Assembly: GCF_008704555.1 (NCBI RefSeq)
Contig: NZ_CP023702.1
Coordinates: 7,424,001 to 7,488,000, forward strand
DNA from: Streptomyces nitrosporeus
GTDB lineage: Bacteria; Actinomycetota; Actinomycetes; Streptomycetales; Streptomycetaceae
Direction of reading: 5' to 3'
Length of the DNA stretch: 64,000 bases
Position 1 is the stretch's first letter. The number at the start of each line of letters is the position of its first letter. Both the position numbers and the translations under genes were made by a program. A model generated the notes under the pieces. The model searched no databases. It saw nothing but the letters and a program-made list of their open reading frames with translations, and was not told the origin of the DNA. This document shows positions 34,085 through 43,824 of this stretch, in pieces.

Positions 34085-35710
34085 ATGACCGCTTCCCGTA
34101 CGACATCCCGCCGGTCTGCCGGAACTCCGGAGAAGGGCCACGGCAGCGGGACGGCCCTGCTCGTCATCGCGTCCTGCCAGCTGATGGTGGTCCTCGACAT
34201 CACCATCGTGAACATCGCTCTGCCGCACATGCAGACCTCCCTCGGGTTCTCGACCGAGAACCTCTCGTGGGTGATCAACGCCTACACCCTGACGTTCGGA
34301 GGACTGCTGCTGCTCGGCGGACGGCTCGGTGACATCCTCGGACGCCGCAGAGTCCTCGTCCTCGGCGTCCTGCTCTTCGTGGCGGCCTCGCTGGCCGGCG
34401 GATTCTCCCAGGAGTCCTGGCAGTTGCTCGCAGCCCGCGCCCTTCAGGGGGCCGGCGGCGCGATCGCGTCCCCGACGGCCCTCTCGCTCATCACCACGAC
34501 CTTCCGGGAAGGGCCGGAACGCAACAGGGCGTTCGGTGTGTTCGCCGCCGTGTCGGCGGGCGGCAGCGCCATCGGGCTGCTCGCCGGCGGGGTGCTCGTG
34601 GAGTGGCTCGACTGGCGCTGGGTCCTCTTCGTCAACGTGCCCATCGGGCTGCTGATCGCCCTGGCCGCCCCCCGCTGCATCCGGGAGTCCGAACGGCACC
34701 CCGGACACTTCGACCTCCTTGGAGCCCTCACCTCCACGCTCGGGATGGTACTGCTGGTCTACGGGTTCATCCGGGCGTCCGAGGACGGCTGGAGCGACGC
34801 CCTGACCCTCGGTGCCTTCGTCGCGGCGGTGGTCTTCCTGGCCGCCTTCCTCATGGTCGAGCGCGGTTCCCGGCAGCCGATCACCCCCCTGCGCATGTTC
34901 CGTGACCGCAACCGCGCCGGGGCCTACGGGATGATGCTCAGCCTCGCCGCCGCGATGTTCGGCATGTTCTTCTTCCTGACCCTGTTCGTCCAGAACGTCC
35001 TCGGTTTCAGCCCGCTGCGCGCGGGCCTCGCCTTCCTGCCCGTCAGCGCGGTCATCGCGGTCAGCGCGGGCCTGGCCTCCAGGTTCCTGCCCCGCTGGGG
35101 GCCGAAGCCCTTCATGGTGACGGGGGCGGTCCTCGCCGCGGCCGGGCTGGCCTGGCTGACCAGGACAGACGTCCACAGCACCTACGCCGGGAGCATCCTG
35201 GGCCCGATGCTGGTCTTCGGCTCCGGTATGGGCATGCAGTTCGTGTCGCTGACGCTGATGGCGGTCTCGGGGGTCGCCCCCCGGGAGAGCGGAGCAGCCT
35301 CCGGAGTCCTCAACGCCACACAGCAGGTGGGCGGTTCCCTCGGCCTGTCCATCCTGGTCACCGTGTTCGGCACGGCCGGCCGGAACGAGGCCGCCGACCA
35401 GGTACCGCGCTTCCTGGCGGAGGCGACGCCCGCCCAGCAGGCGGAGTTCCGCAGGACCGGCCGGCTGCCGCCTCCGTGGGGGGAGCAGGTGCTCGCCACC
35501 GGGGTCTCCCACGCCTTCGTCGTCGCCGCCGTGTTCGCGGTCGTCGCCGCGGTCGTCGCGCTGCTGGTCATCCAGGTCCGGGCCTCGGACCTGCGGCGCC
35601 TGCGGGGCGGAGAGGCGATGCCCGCAACCGGACAGGACGCGGAGGACGCCCCGGCCGGGCCGGGCCCCGCGGCCGGCGGGGCGGACACGGGGCCCGGCGC
35701 GGGCGGCTGA
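34085..35710 (+). CDS. DHA2-family (EmrB/QacA) drug exporter
   Basis: 541 residues, about 14 hydrophobic segments. Family motifs: LDITIVNIALPHMQ in helix 1 (motif D1), LLLGGRLGDILGRRRVLVLG (motif A), ALQGAGGAIASPTALSLI (motif C/B region). Proton-driven efflux of hydrophobic compounds. The C-terminal ~45 residues are a disordered Ala/Pro/Gly tail. No regulator adjacent. ATG 34085 has no obvious Shine-Dalgarno sequence. Confidence 0.93.
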   Translation: MTASRTTSRRSAGTPEKGHGSGTALLVIASCQLMVVLDITIVNIALPHMQTSLGFSTENLSWVINAYTLTFGGLLLLGGRLGDILGRRRVLVLGVLLFVAASLAGGFSQESWQLLAARALQGAGGAIASPTALSLITTTFREGPERNRAFGVFAAVSAGGSAIGLLAGGVLVEWLDWRWVLFVNVPIGLLIALAAPRCIRESERHPGHFDLLGALTSTLGMVLLVYGFIRASEDGWSDALTLGAFVAAVVFLAAFLMVERGSRQPITPLRMFRDRNRAGAYGMMLSLAAAMFGMFFFLTLFVQNVLGFSPLRAGLAFLPVSAVIAVSAGLASRFLPRWGPKPFMVTGAVLAAAGLAWLTRTDVHSTYAGSILGPMLVFGSGMGMQFVSLTLMAVSGVAPRESGAASGVLNATQQVGGSLGLSILVTVFGTAGRNEAADQVPRFLAEATPAQQAEFRRTGRLPPPWGEQVLATGVSHAFVVAAVFAVVAAVVALLVIQVRASDLRRLRGGEAMPATGQDAEDAPAGPGPAAGGADTGPGAGG

Positions 35711-35745
35711 GGCCGGAGCCCGCGGCGGGCCGTGGCCAGGAGCGG

Positions 35746-37227
35746 TCAGGGGCCTTCGCCCGCGGTGCAGACACGGACGGTACGCAGCTGCGGATCCGCC
35801 GGATCGGGAACGTTCATGCCCGCCTCGATCCCCGAACGCAGGTACCGCAGAACCGGTTCGGTCAGCCGTTCGCCGGGTACGACGGCGGGGATGCCGGGCG
35901 GGTAAGGGGTCATCATCTCCGCGGCGACACGGCCCACCGCCTCCTCGACGGGAATGTCCTCGGTGGCCGAGAAGTACGCGTCAGCGGCGTGAGCACCTGA
36001 GGCAGCCGCAGCTCCGCCGGGGGCGGGATGACCATCTCCGGCGCGGGACGCAGGGTGTGCGCGTTGCGGGACAGGTCCCGCAGCGCCGTGAGCAGGCGCC
36101 CGGCCGTCTCCGCGTCGTCCGCGTGGGTGAGCTGCGCGCTGATCCGGCGGTGGTCGACCAGGTGCATGTCGACATGGTGGGTCTCGCGCAGCCAGTCGGC
36201 CGCCCGGTAGCCCGATGTGCCGAGTCCCGTGACGTCGATGACGACGGGCAGGGGGTCGAAGTCCGTGCCCGCGCCCGGACCGCAGAAGTCGGAGCGGTCG
36301 TTGACGTGGAGGCCGTCGCCGGCCTCGATCTCCTGCCGCACACCGGCCGCGAGGTCGAGCGCGCGGCCCAGCAGGGAGTGCCCGTCCAGCATCATCTGCC
36401 GGCGCCAGCCGTCGATGCCGGCGTACAGCAGCACCGAAGGGCTGGTGGTCCCCAGCAGGTCGGCGCGTGAGGCGAGTGTGTCGTGGTCGATCAGATCGCC
36501 CCGCAGGTGGAACACGGAGCCCTGCTCCGGACCGCTTCCCATCTTGTGGATGCTGGTGACGCACACGTCGGCCCCGGCGTCCATCGCCCAGGCGGGCAGA
36601 CCGGGATGGAAGGGCAGGTGCGCCCCCCACGCCTCGTCGACGACGAGAGGACGCCCCCGGCGGTGGCAGACCTCGGCGATCGCGGCGAGGTCCGCCGTCG
36701 AGCCGTACGGGGTCGGGCTGGTAACCAGGGCGCCCCGGGCGTCGGGATGCTCCTCGAAGGCACGCTCGAAGGCCTCGGGCGAAGGGGCGTGTGCGAGATG
36801 CCGTCCGGCGTCCCACTGCGGATCGATCCAGACGGGCTCGATGCCGGACAGGATCAGCCCCGCCACGACCGACTTGTGGGCGTCCCGGCCCACCAGCAGC
36901 TTCTCGTTGTGCCAGGCCACGCTGAGCATGGCGGCCTTCACGGACAGGGAACTGCCGCAGGTGGAGAAGAAGGTGTGCTCGGCGTGGACGGCGTCCGCCA
37001 TCAGGTTCTCGGCCTGCTTCAGGACGTTTCCCGACGTCCTGCGGTCGTCGAGGCCGCCGCTGGCCAGGACGTCGCCGAGGAAGACGGCGTCGCCGAGCAC
37101 GGCCCGCACGTCCGGGGCCGCCCCCCCGGGCGTGTTTGTGCCCCGGTGGGGAGAACCCCAGCCGCCCCCTCTCCTGATAGGCGGTGAGAGCTTCCAGTAC
37201 GGGCGCCTTCTCGTGGTCCATGCGCAT
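35746..37227 (-). pseudogene. Orn/Lys/Arg decarboxylase-family gene with two compensating frameshifts
   Basis: The protein reads cleanly only across three frame segments. The N terminus (MDHEKAPVLEALTAYQERG, GFSPPGHKHARG) runs into a G7 tract (C7 at 37121-37127 on the plus strand); removing one G continues as APDVRAVLGDAVFLGDVLAS. The middle holds the PLP lysine (VTSIHKMGSG), TSPTPYGSTADLAAI and VVDEAWGAH. Near 35983 one base is missing, after which the family C terminus returns (EDIPVEEAVGRVAAEMM, PYPPGIPAVVPGERL). One +1 and one -1 change mean either a recently inactivated gene or assembly errors; the rest is well preserved. Intact, it would be a PLP fold-I amino acid decarboxylase giving polyamines or cadaverine. 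Confidence 0.85.
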
Positions 37228-37268
37228 GTGCGACGCCTTCCCGGACCGGGGCGCGGCCAATCAGGAAG

Positions 37269-37850
37269 TCAGAGCAGGTTGACCAGACGTATGTACCGGA
37301 CCCAGTCCCAGTTCACCCCCGGGTCGGTGTGGTCGCTGCCCGGGACCTCGTGGTGCCCGATGATGTGGGCGCGGTCCTTGGGCAGGCCGTACCGCTCGCA
37401 GATGTCCGCGGTGAGCCTCGCCGACTGCTCGTACATGGTGTGGGTGAAGAACGAGGGCTGGTCCACCCAGCCCTCGTGCTCGATGCCGATACTGCGCGTG
37501 TTGTAGTCCCAGTTGCCCGCGTGCCACGCGATGTCCTTCTCGCGCACGCACTGGGCGACGTACCCGTCACCGGAGCGCACCACGTAGTGGGCGGACACCT
37601 GCTTGGCGGGATTGCGGAAGATGTTCAGCGTGTCCGTGAACGTCTCCTGGGCGACGTGGATGACGACGAAGCCGACCGGATAGGCGGAAGGGCGGCTCGA
37701 CACCGTGTAGTTGGACGTGGAGGCCGGGGCCGCGTGGGCCGGCGGGTAGTCCGTCCCGGCCGTGGACGCGGCGACGGCACGGACCGAGGCGGGTAAGAAC
37801 GCGGCGGTGGCCGTGACCGCCGCTCCCTGAAGAATTCTCCTGCGGTGCAT
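37269..37850 (-). CDS. Tat-exported N-acetylmuramoyl-L-alanine amidase (Amidase_2/PGRP)
   Basis: 193 residues. A Tat signal (MHRRRILQGAAVTATAAFLP) is followed by the amidase domain: FVVIHVAQETF, SAHYVVRSGDGYVAQCVREK, DIAWHAGNWDYNTRSIGIEH, and IIGHHEVPGSDHTDPG. The zinc ligands are the His of VIHVA, a His in the GHHEV segment and Asp in HTDPG. Cleaves the amide between MurNAc and the stem peptide. Monocistronic. Confidence 0.93.
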   Translation of the reverse strand: MHRRRILQGAAVTATAAFLPASVRAVAASTAGTDYPPAHAAPASTSNYTVSSRPSAYPVGFVVIHVAQETFTDTLNIFRNPAKQVSAHYVVRSGDGYVAQCVREKDIAWHAGNWDYNTRSIGIEHEGWVDQPSFFTHTMYEQSARLTADICERYGLPKDRAHIIGHHEVPGSDHTDPGVNWDWVRYIRLVNLL

Positions 37851-38038
37851 GGGTGCTCCTGTCGGGGGTGAGGGTGGCCGCGGCGGCGGAACGGCGTCCG
37901 TATCGCGGACAGCGGCGTCCGGTACGGCCGACCCACCGTACGGGGCGCGGCAGGTGCGGCGGAAGACGGCGGTGACGGGCACAGCGCCCGGCATCCGCTC
38001 AGCGGGCGCGCGGGAAAGGGGCCCGGCCGGCCGCGCGG

Positions 38039-39325
38039 TCAGGGGCCCGGGGCCGGGTCGGGAACGCTCGCCAGCGCGGCCGCGGGGTCGTCGTCCGCGG
38101 GGCCGCAGGGTACCCAGCGGCCGTGCTCCCGGCGATAGGGCCACCAGCGCCCGTCCCGGCCGTACCTCAGCTGTGCCGCCGCCCCCGCCACCGTCCAGCG
38201 GTTCTGCGCCACACGCAGCCCGGGGGCGCCGCCGTCCTCCCAGGCCGCGGCCAGCCGGGCCCGCGCACGGGCGAGATCCGCGGGCCCGGGGGCCCACTCC
38301 TCGTCGTACACCGCCAGCCCCGCCGTACGGCCGTGGCGCCAGGCGGCCACCGCGGCGTCCAGACCGGCACGCGACCGGCCGGAGGCCGTGGCGATCCGGG
38401 CCAGGAGCGGCGCGCCCGGCCGCGCGTCGGCGGCCAGCCGCACGGCGTCCTGCTCCTTCGTGAGGGCGGGAGCGGGAGGCCGTGCCCCGTGGCCGTCGGA
38501 CAGCGCGTCCGCCAGCATCGCGAGAGCCCGCGCGGCGGTGTCGGCCGCCAGCACCTCCAGCGCCGCCGGATCCACACCCTCCACCGGGTCGGCCTCCGTG
38601 TCCAGTGACGGCGAGTCGCCGGGCGCCCCCGGGACGGGCGGGGGAGGGGGCAGCGGCGGCAGGACGTCCCGGGCGGCGAACGCCTCGTCCGCCCGTACCG
38701 CGGCCGGGGAGACGCCGGGCGGCCCGGACTCCTCGCCGGCCGCCACGTGGGAGGCGAGGGCGGTGCTGCGCGCCTGCAGCTCGTCCAGGAGCCGCCGCTC
38801 CGCCCGGCCCCGCAGCAGGAGGAGGACGAACGGGTCCTGGTCCAGCAGCCGGGCCACCTGGTAGCACAGGGCGCCCGTATGAGGACAGTGGTCCCACGCC
38901 TCGCAGCCGCACTCGGGCTCCAGGTCCCCGATGCCCGGGAGCAGATGGACCCCGGCCGCCGCCGCGTCCTCCACCAGGTGCGGGGGCATCTCCCGGTCGA
39001 GCAGGGCCGCGATGTGCCCCGCCCGCTCGGAGGCCATGCCGAGGAAGCGGTCCCACTCGTCCTCGCTCAGCTCCTGGAGCAGCACGTCACTGCGGTACAC
39101 CGCCTCACGGTCCCGTACCACCGCGGTGATCCGCCCCGGCCGCACGGAGACCGCGCCCACCCGGCCCTCGCGGGCGAGCCTGCGCCCGGTCTTGAGCTGC
39201 CGGCCGTCCAGCGCGGTGTCCTCCAGCGCCTTCAGCCACGCCAGCCCCCACCAGGACGACGCGAACCCGCGGCCCTGGGCGGGCGGCAACGCCTCGAACG
39301 TCCGTTCCAGCTCATGGCTGTTCAT
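38039..39325 (-). CDS. SWIM zinc-finger protein
   Basis: 428 residues. The SWIM motif CGCEAWDHCPHTGALCYQVA (C-x-C-xn-C-x-H) sits at about residues 138-155. The N terminus GRGFASSWWGLAWLKALED is the standard opening of actinobacterial SWIM proteins; the C-terminal half is a disordered then helical region. The ATG overlaps the stop of the SNF2 helicase gene (ATGA), a conserved pairing that implies a joint DNA-transaction role. Confidence 0.93.
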   Translation of the reverse strand: MNSHELERTFEALPPAQGRGFASSWWGLAWLKALEDTALDGRQLKTGRRLAREGRVGAVSVRPGRITAVVRDREAVYRSDVLLQELSEDEWDRFLGMASERAGHIAALLDREMPPHLVEDAAAAGVHLLPGIGDLEPECGCEAWDHCPHTGALCYQVARLLDQDPFVLLLLRGRAERRLLDELQARSTALASHVAAGEESGPPGVSPAAVRADEAFAARDVLPPLPPPPPVPGAPGDSPSLDTEADPVEGVDPAALEVLAADTAARALAMLADALSDGHGARPPAPALTKEQDAVRLAADARPGAPLLARIATASGRSRAGLDAAVAAWRHGRTAGLAVYDEEWAPGPADLARARARLAAAWEDGGAPGLRVAQNRWTVAGAAAQLRYGRDGRWWPYRREHGRWVPCGPADDDPAAALASVPDPAPGP

Positions 39326-42213
39326 CGTGATTCCCCCCGCAGCTCGACCAGGTCGGCCAGTTCCGCATCCGTCAGTTCCGTCAGCGCGCTCTCGCCACTG
39401 CCCAGCACGGCGTCCGCGAGTCCCTGTTTACGTGCCAGCATGGCGGCGATCCGGTCCTCCACGGTCCCCTCGGCGATCAGCCGGTGCACCTGCACGGGCT
39501 GTGTCTGCCCGATCCGGTACGCGCGGTCCGTGGCCTGCGCCTCCACCGCGGGGTTCCACCAGCGGTCGAAATGCACCACATGGCCGGCCCGGGTCAGGTT
39601 GAGCCCCGTTCCCGCCGCCTTGAGCGACAGCAGGAAGACCGGCGCCCCGCCCGCCTGGAAGCGGTCCACCATGGCCTCGCGTTCGGCGACCGGAGTGCCC
39701 CCGTGCAGGAACTGCGTCCGTATCCCCCGCGCGGCCAGATGCCCTTCCAGCAGGCGCGCCATCCGCACGTACTGGGTGAACACCAGGACACTCGATCCCT
39801 CCGCCAGGATCGTGTCCAGCAGTTCGTCCAGCAGTTCGACCTTCCCCGAGCGGTCCGCGATCCGGGGGCGCTCCTCCTTGAGGTACTGCGCCGGGTGGTT
39901 GCAGATCTGCTTGAGCGCGGTCAGCAGTTTGACCACGAGTCCGCGGCGCTCGAAGCCCTCGGCGGCCGAGATCTCCGCGAGGGCCTCCCGCACCACCGCC
40001 TCGTACAGCCCCGCCTGTTCGGGGGTGAGCGACACGGCGCGGTCCGTCTCCGTCTTCGGCGGCAGCTCCGGGGCGATACCCGGGTCCGACTTCCGGCGTC
40101 GGAGCAGGAAGGGGCGGATGAGCGCGGCCAGCCGCCGTGCGGCCGCCGGGTCGTCGCCGCCCTCCACCGCGCTCGCGTACCGGTCGCGGAACGTCCCCAG
40201 CCGGCCGAGCAGCCCCGGGGTGGTCCAGTCCAGGATCGCCCACAGCTCCGAGAGGTTGTTCTCCACGGGCGTGCCGGTGAGCGCGACCCGCGCCCGGCCG
40301 CCTATCGTCCGCAGCTGCCGGGCGGTCGCCGAATGCGGGTTCTTGACGTGCTGAGCCTCGTCGGCCACCACCAGCCCCCACGGCGTGCCCGCGAGCCGGG
40401 CCGCGTCGAGCCGCATGGTGCCGTACGTGGTGAGCACGAACTCGCCGTCCACGACGCCCTCCAGCGACCGCGCGGCGCCGTGGAAGCGACGTACCGGCGT
40501 GCCCGGGGCGAACTTCTCGATCTCCCGCTGCCAGTTGCCCAGCAGGGAGGCCGGACAGACCACGAGGGCCGGACCGGCGGAGCCGCTGTCGCCCTGCCGG
40601 TGCAGATGCAGGGCGATCAGGGTGATGGTCTTGCCGAGACCCATGTCGTCCGCGAGGCAGGCGCCGAGTCCCAGGGAGGTCATGGTGTGCAGCCAGTTCA
40701 GGCCGCGCAGCTGGTAGTCGCGCAACTCCGCGGCCAGCGCGGACGGCGGGCCGACGGTCCGGCCGTCCGCCGCCTCGGGATCGGCGATCCGGGCACGCAG
40801 CTGTTCGAGCCGGCCGGTCGCGGTCACCTCCACCCGCCGCCCGCCGACCTCGGTGCTCCCGGTCAGCACGGCCCCCAGGGCATCGAGCGGTGTGACCTTG
40901 TGGTCCTGGGCCCGCCGGGCGCGCCGTGCCTCCTCCGGATCGACGAGCACCCACTGGTCGCGCAGCCGGACCAGAGGCCGGCCCGCTTCCGCGAGCCGGT
41001 CGAGCTCCGTCCGGCTCAGCTCCCGGCCCCCCAGCGAGAACCGCCAGTCGAACGCCAGCAGGGCGTCCGCGGACAGGAAGGAGGGTGTCCTCGCGCCGGG
41101 CCGCCGCGGACCACCGCTCCCGGCCTCGTCCTCCTCGTCCTCCTCGTTCGCGAGACCGATCACCGCCCGGGCGGTGAGCTTCCCGGACAGCTCCTTGGGC
41201 CAGTGCACCCGCACACCCGTCGCGGCGAGCACCCGGGCGGCGGGGCCGAGCAGTTCGGCCATCTCCTCGTCCGCCGGCTCCACGGCGTCCGGGACCGCGG
41301 CCGACAGCAGAGGCGTCAGGGGCGGCCAGGCGCGGGCGGCCCGGCGCAGGGCCAGCAGCGCGTCCATCCGCGCCCGCGGCCCGAACAGCGCCACGGTGCC
41401 GGTACGGCCGGTCCAGACGTCGGCCGCGTCGGCGACCACCGCGGGATCCTGGACGCTGTGGAGCTGCAGGACCACCCGGAAGGCGGGACCGGCGGCCCCG
41501 GCGCCGTCCTCTGCCCCGGCCGTCCCGGACACCTCCACGCGCAGCGAGAGCCGCACGCCCGCGTCATGACCCGCCGCCACATCGGTGGCCCACGGCCGCA
41601 GTCCGGGCAGACGCACCGGCTCCGCCGCCGCGAACGCCGGACCGCCGGTGAGCCGGGCGGCACCGGGGGTGCGCGGCAGCGTGTCGGCGACGGCGTCCAC
41701 GAACGACCGCAGGAGCGGCTCCGGCGCCGGCAGCATCAGCGGATCCGCCGAGGGGTCCAGCGGCACCGCGTGCGCGTACGGCGGCATGGAGGCGGCGAGC
41801 ACCCGGACCCGTTCCAGGTCGTCCGCCGCCAGGGGGCCGGCCCGCCACGCGTCGTGGTCCTTCGCCCCGAGCCCCGGCAGCAGCAGCCCGCGCGCGACGA
41901 ACTGGAGGGCCAGGACGGCCGCCGCACCCCAGAAAGCGGCCCCGGACGAGGCATGGGCCGAGGTGCGCGCCCGCGTCAGGACCGGCAGCGCGTCGCCCAC
42001 CGGGACCAGCCGCGCCGCCACCGTACGGAGAAGGGCGCCGTCGCCGGCGACGGTCAGCTCCGCCGTGCTCCCCGGACCGGCGGGCGGAGTGCCGCTCTCC
42101 GGATCCCAGAAGGCGACGGCACCCGAGCGGGCGGGCTCGGAGGGCAGGAAGACCGCCTGGCAACGGGACAGTCCGCCGATCTCGTCGAGAGTTGCCGCAG
42201 AGGGCCTGTGCAC
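39322..42213 (-). CDS. SNF2-family DEAD/DEAH helicase
   Basis: 963 residues from a GTG at 42213; an upstream extension has no start with support, and the GTG itself lacks a close ribosome site, so the start is moderately certain. N-terminal ~450 residues include the bacterial SNF2-associated domain (LAFDWRFSLGGRELSRTEL). Then motif I DDMGLGKTITLIALHL, motif II VVADEAQHVKN, motif III LTGTPVENNLSELWAILDW, and motif VI QATDRAYRIGQTQPVQVHR. ATP-dependent DNA translocase. Forms an operon with the SWIM gene. Confidence 0.95.
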   Translation of the reverse strand: MHRPSAATLDEIGGLSRCQAVFLPSEPARSGAVAFWDPESGTPPAGPGSTAELTVAGDGALLRTVAARLVPVGDALPVLTRARTSAHASSGAAFWGAAAVLALQFVARGLLLPGLGAKDHDAWRAGPLAADDLERVRVLAASMPPYAHAVPLDPSADPLMLPAPEPLLRSFVDAVADTLPRTPGAARLTGGPAFAAAEPVRLPGLRPWATDVAAGHDAGVRLSLRVEVSGTAGAEDGAGAAGPAFRVVLQLHSVQDPAVVADAADVWTGRTGTVALFGPRARMDALLALRRAARAWPPLTPLLSAAVPDAVEPADEEMAELLGPAARVLAATGVRVHWPKELSGKLTARAVIGLANEEDEEDEAGSGGPRRPGARTPSFLSADALLAFDWRFSLGGRELSRTELDRLAEAGRPLVRLRDQWVLVDPEEARRARRAQDHKVTPLDALGAVLTGSTEVGGRRVEVTATGRLEQLRARIADPEAADGRTVGPPSALAAELRDYQLRGLNWLHTMTSLGLGACLADDMGLGKTITLIALHLHRQGDSGSAGPALVVCPASLLGNWQREIEKFAPGTPVRRFHGAARSLEGVVDGEFVLTTYGTMRLDAARLAGTPWGLVVADEAQHVKNPHSATARQLRTIGGRARVALTGTPVENNLSELWAILDWTTPGLLGRLGTFRDRYASAVEGGDDPAAARRLAALIRPFLLRRRKSDPGIAPELPPKTETDRAVSLTPEQAGLYEAVVREALAEISAAEGFERRGLVVKLLTALKQICNHPAQYLKEERPRIADRSGKVELLDELLDTILAEGSSVLVFTQYVRMARLLEGHLAARGIRTQFLHGGTPVAEREAMVDRFQAGGAPVFLLSLKAAGTGLNLTRAGHVVHFDRWWNPAVEAQATDRAYRIGQTQPVQVHRLIAEGTVEDRIAAMLARKQGLADAVLGSGESALTELTDAELADLVELRGESR

Positions 42214-42490
42214 AGTGATGGCAGATTCCTCAAATTTGACTAGTGGGGGGCCGGGGCGCCGAGGGTACCTCACCCGCGGGCGGTCCGCGCGGTCATGCGC
42301 CGATCCGCCGGGAGCCGGTGACGCGCGGCCCCGTGGTACAGCCTGCGCCACCCCCGGACGGTGGGGCTGGCCCCCGTACGCCCGGGGTGAACTCCCCAGG
42401 CGAACCGGGGTGAAGACCTCATGGCCCGGCAGTGCTCACGCTCCGTACGTTTGACGAGGTCAGAGCCGTTGCCGAGAAACCGGAGACACC

Positions 42491-43552
42491 ATGCCCCAGG
42501 CAGTAACCACCGTCGGACAGCCATCGGGCGACGGCATGGAGAGCCCCGGACGCCCCCCGGCTCCCGGCAGCGACTTCGCCCCCCTCCTGAAGACCGTCAG
42601 GAGCCAGGGACTCCTGGAACGCCGGCCCGGCCGGTACGCCCTGGCCATCGCGGCCGACCTGGCGGCCCTGGGCGCCACCGTCGCGGCGGTCGTGCTGGTC
42701 GGGGACACCTGGTGGAACCTGTTCCTGGCCCTGCCACTGGCCGTCCTGTGGACCCGCACCGCCTTCGTCGGGCACGACGCGGGGCACTCCCAGATAACCG
42801 GCGACCGACGGGCCGCCCGGATCCTCGGACTCGTGCACGCCAACCTTCTCCTCGGTATGAACGAGGCCTGGTGGAACGACAAGCACGTACGCCACCACGC
42901 CAACCCCAACCACATCGAGAAGGACCCCGACGTCGGCGTGGGCGCGCTGGTCTGGACCCAGAAACAGGCCGCGCAGCGCGAAGGGCTCGCCCGTCTGCTC
43001 ACCCGGAACCAGGCCCGCCTCTTCTTCCCCATGCTGCTCCTGGAGGGCATCGCCCTGAAGGTCTACGGCTTCCAGTTCCTGCGCCGTCAGCCCGCCCGTG
43101 AACGCGCCCTCTCCGGACTGCTGCTGGGCCTCCACCTCGCGCTGTACGCGACCCTGCTGCTCACCACCATGTCCGTGGGCCGGGCCGTAGTCTTCGCCCT
43201 GGTGCACCACGCGCTCTTCGGACTCCACCTGGGCATGGCCTTCGCGCCCAACCACAAGGGCATGGAGATGCCCGACCCGGACGGCGACCGCTGGGGCCAC
43301 CTGCAGCGCCAGGTCCTCACCTCGCGCAACGTCCGCGGGGCCGTGCTCACCGACTGGTTCCTCGGCGGCCTCAACTACCAGATCGAGCACCACCTCTTCC
43401 CGAGCATGCCCCGTCCCCATCTGCGCCTGGCGCAGCCCCTGGTCAAGGCCCACTGCGCGGCCATCGGAATGCCGTACACGGAGACCGGACTGACCGAGTC
43501 GTACCGGCAGGCGCTGAGGCACATGCACGAGGTGGGCGAACCCCTGCGGTAG
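42491..43552 (+). CDS. Membrane fatty acid desaturase
   Basis: 353 residues. Three His boxes: HDAGH, HVRHH (with HANPN following) and QIEHH, which ligate the di-iron centre; hydrophobic segments lie between them. The QIEHH box and length suit front-end acyl-lipid or acyl-CoA desaturases (DesA3-like). Uses electrons from ferredoxin or an oxidoreductase to desaturate lipids and probably tunes membrane fluidity. Confidence 0.95.
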   Translation: MPQAVTTVGQPSGDGMESPGRPPAPGSDFAPLLKTVRSQGLLERRPGRYALAIAADLAALGATVAAVVLVGDTWWNLFLALPLAVLWTRTAFVGHDAGHSQITGDRRAARILGLVHANLLLGMNEAWWNDKHVRHHANPNHIEKDPDVGVGALVWTQKQAAQREGLARLLTRNQARLFFPMLLLEGIALKVYGFQFLRRQPARERALSGLLLGLHLALYATLLLTTMSVGRAVVFALVHHALFGLHLGMAFAPNHKGMEMPDPDGDRWGHLQRQVLTSRNVRGAVLTDWFLGGLNYQIEHHLFPSMPRPHLRLAQPLVKAHCAAIGMPYTETGLTESYRQALRHMHEVGEPLR

Positions 43553-43641
43553 AACCCGGTCCCGCTCGGTGGAACCGATCGGCCGACGCGGACGTTGTCG
43601 TCAGTACAGGAGCGGTTCCGGCCGCGGAGGAGGCACAGGTC

Positions 43642-43824
43642 ATGTCGAACGGTGCGAAGGTCGCCATCGGGGGAGTGGTCGTGGCGGTCGTCCTGATCCC
43701 CTTCATCGGGTTCTGGTGGTCGCTGCTGATCCTTCTCGGAGTGCCCGCGGCCGGGTATCTGATGCTGGATCCTTCCCAGCGGCGGAGGCTCCGCAGGGTC
43801 GGGCGCAAGGAGATAGGACGCTGA
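43642..43824 (+). CDS. Small two-helix membrane protein (60 aa)
   Basis: ATG 43642 preceded by GGAGGAGG. Two adjacent hydrophobic segments (VAIGGVVVAVVLIPFI and WWSLLILLGVPAAGYLML) and a basic C-terminal tail (RRRLRRVGRKEIGR). Its stop overlaps the probable CTG start of the MOSC gene. Function unknown. Confidence 0.75.
   Translation: MSNGAKVAIGGVVVAVVLIPFIGFWWSLLILLGVPAAGYLMLDPSQRRRLRRVGRKEIGR

Noticed and set aside
37851..39056. Long N-terminal extension of the amidase frame
   Set aside because: It overlaps the SWIM gene in another frame and would bury the Tat signal that begins at 37850.
42214..42351. N-terminal extension of the SNF2 helicase to 42351
   Set aside because: The added 46 residues are low-complexity and include no conserved segment; the VHRPSAATL start matches the family opening better.
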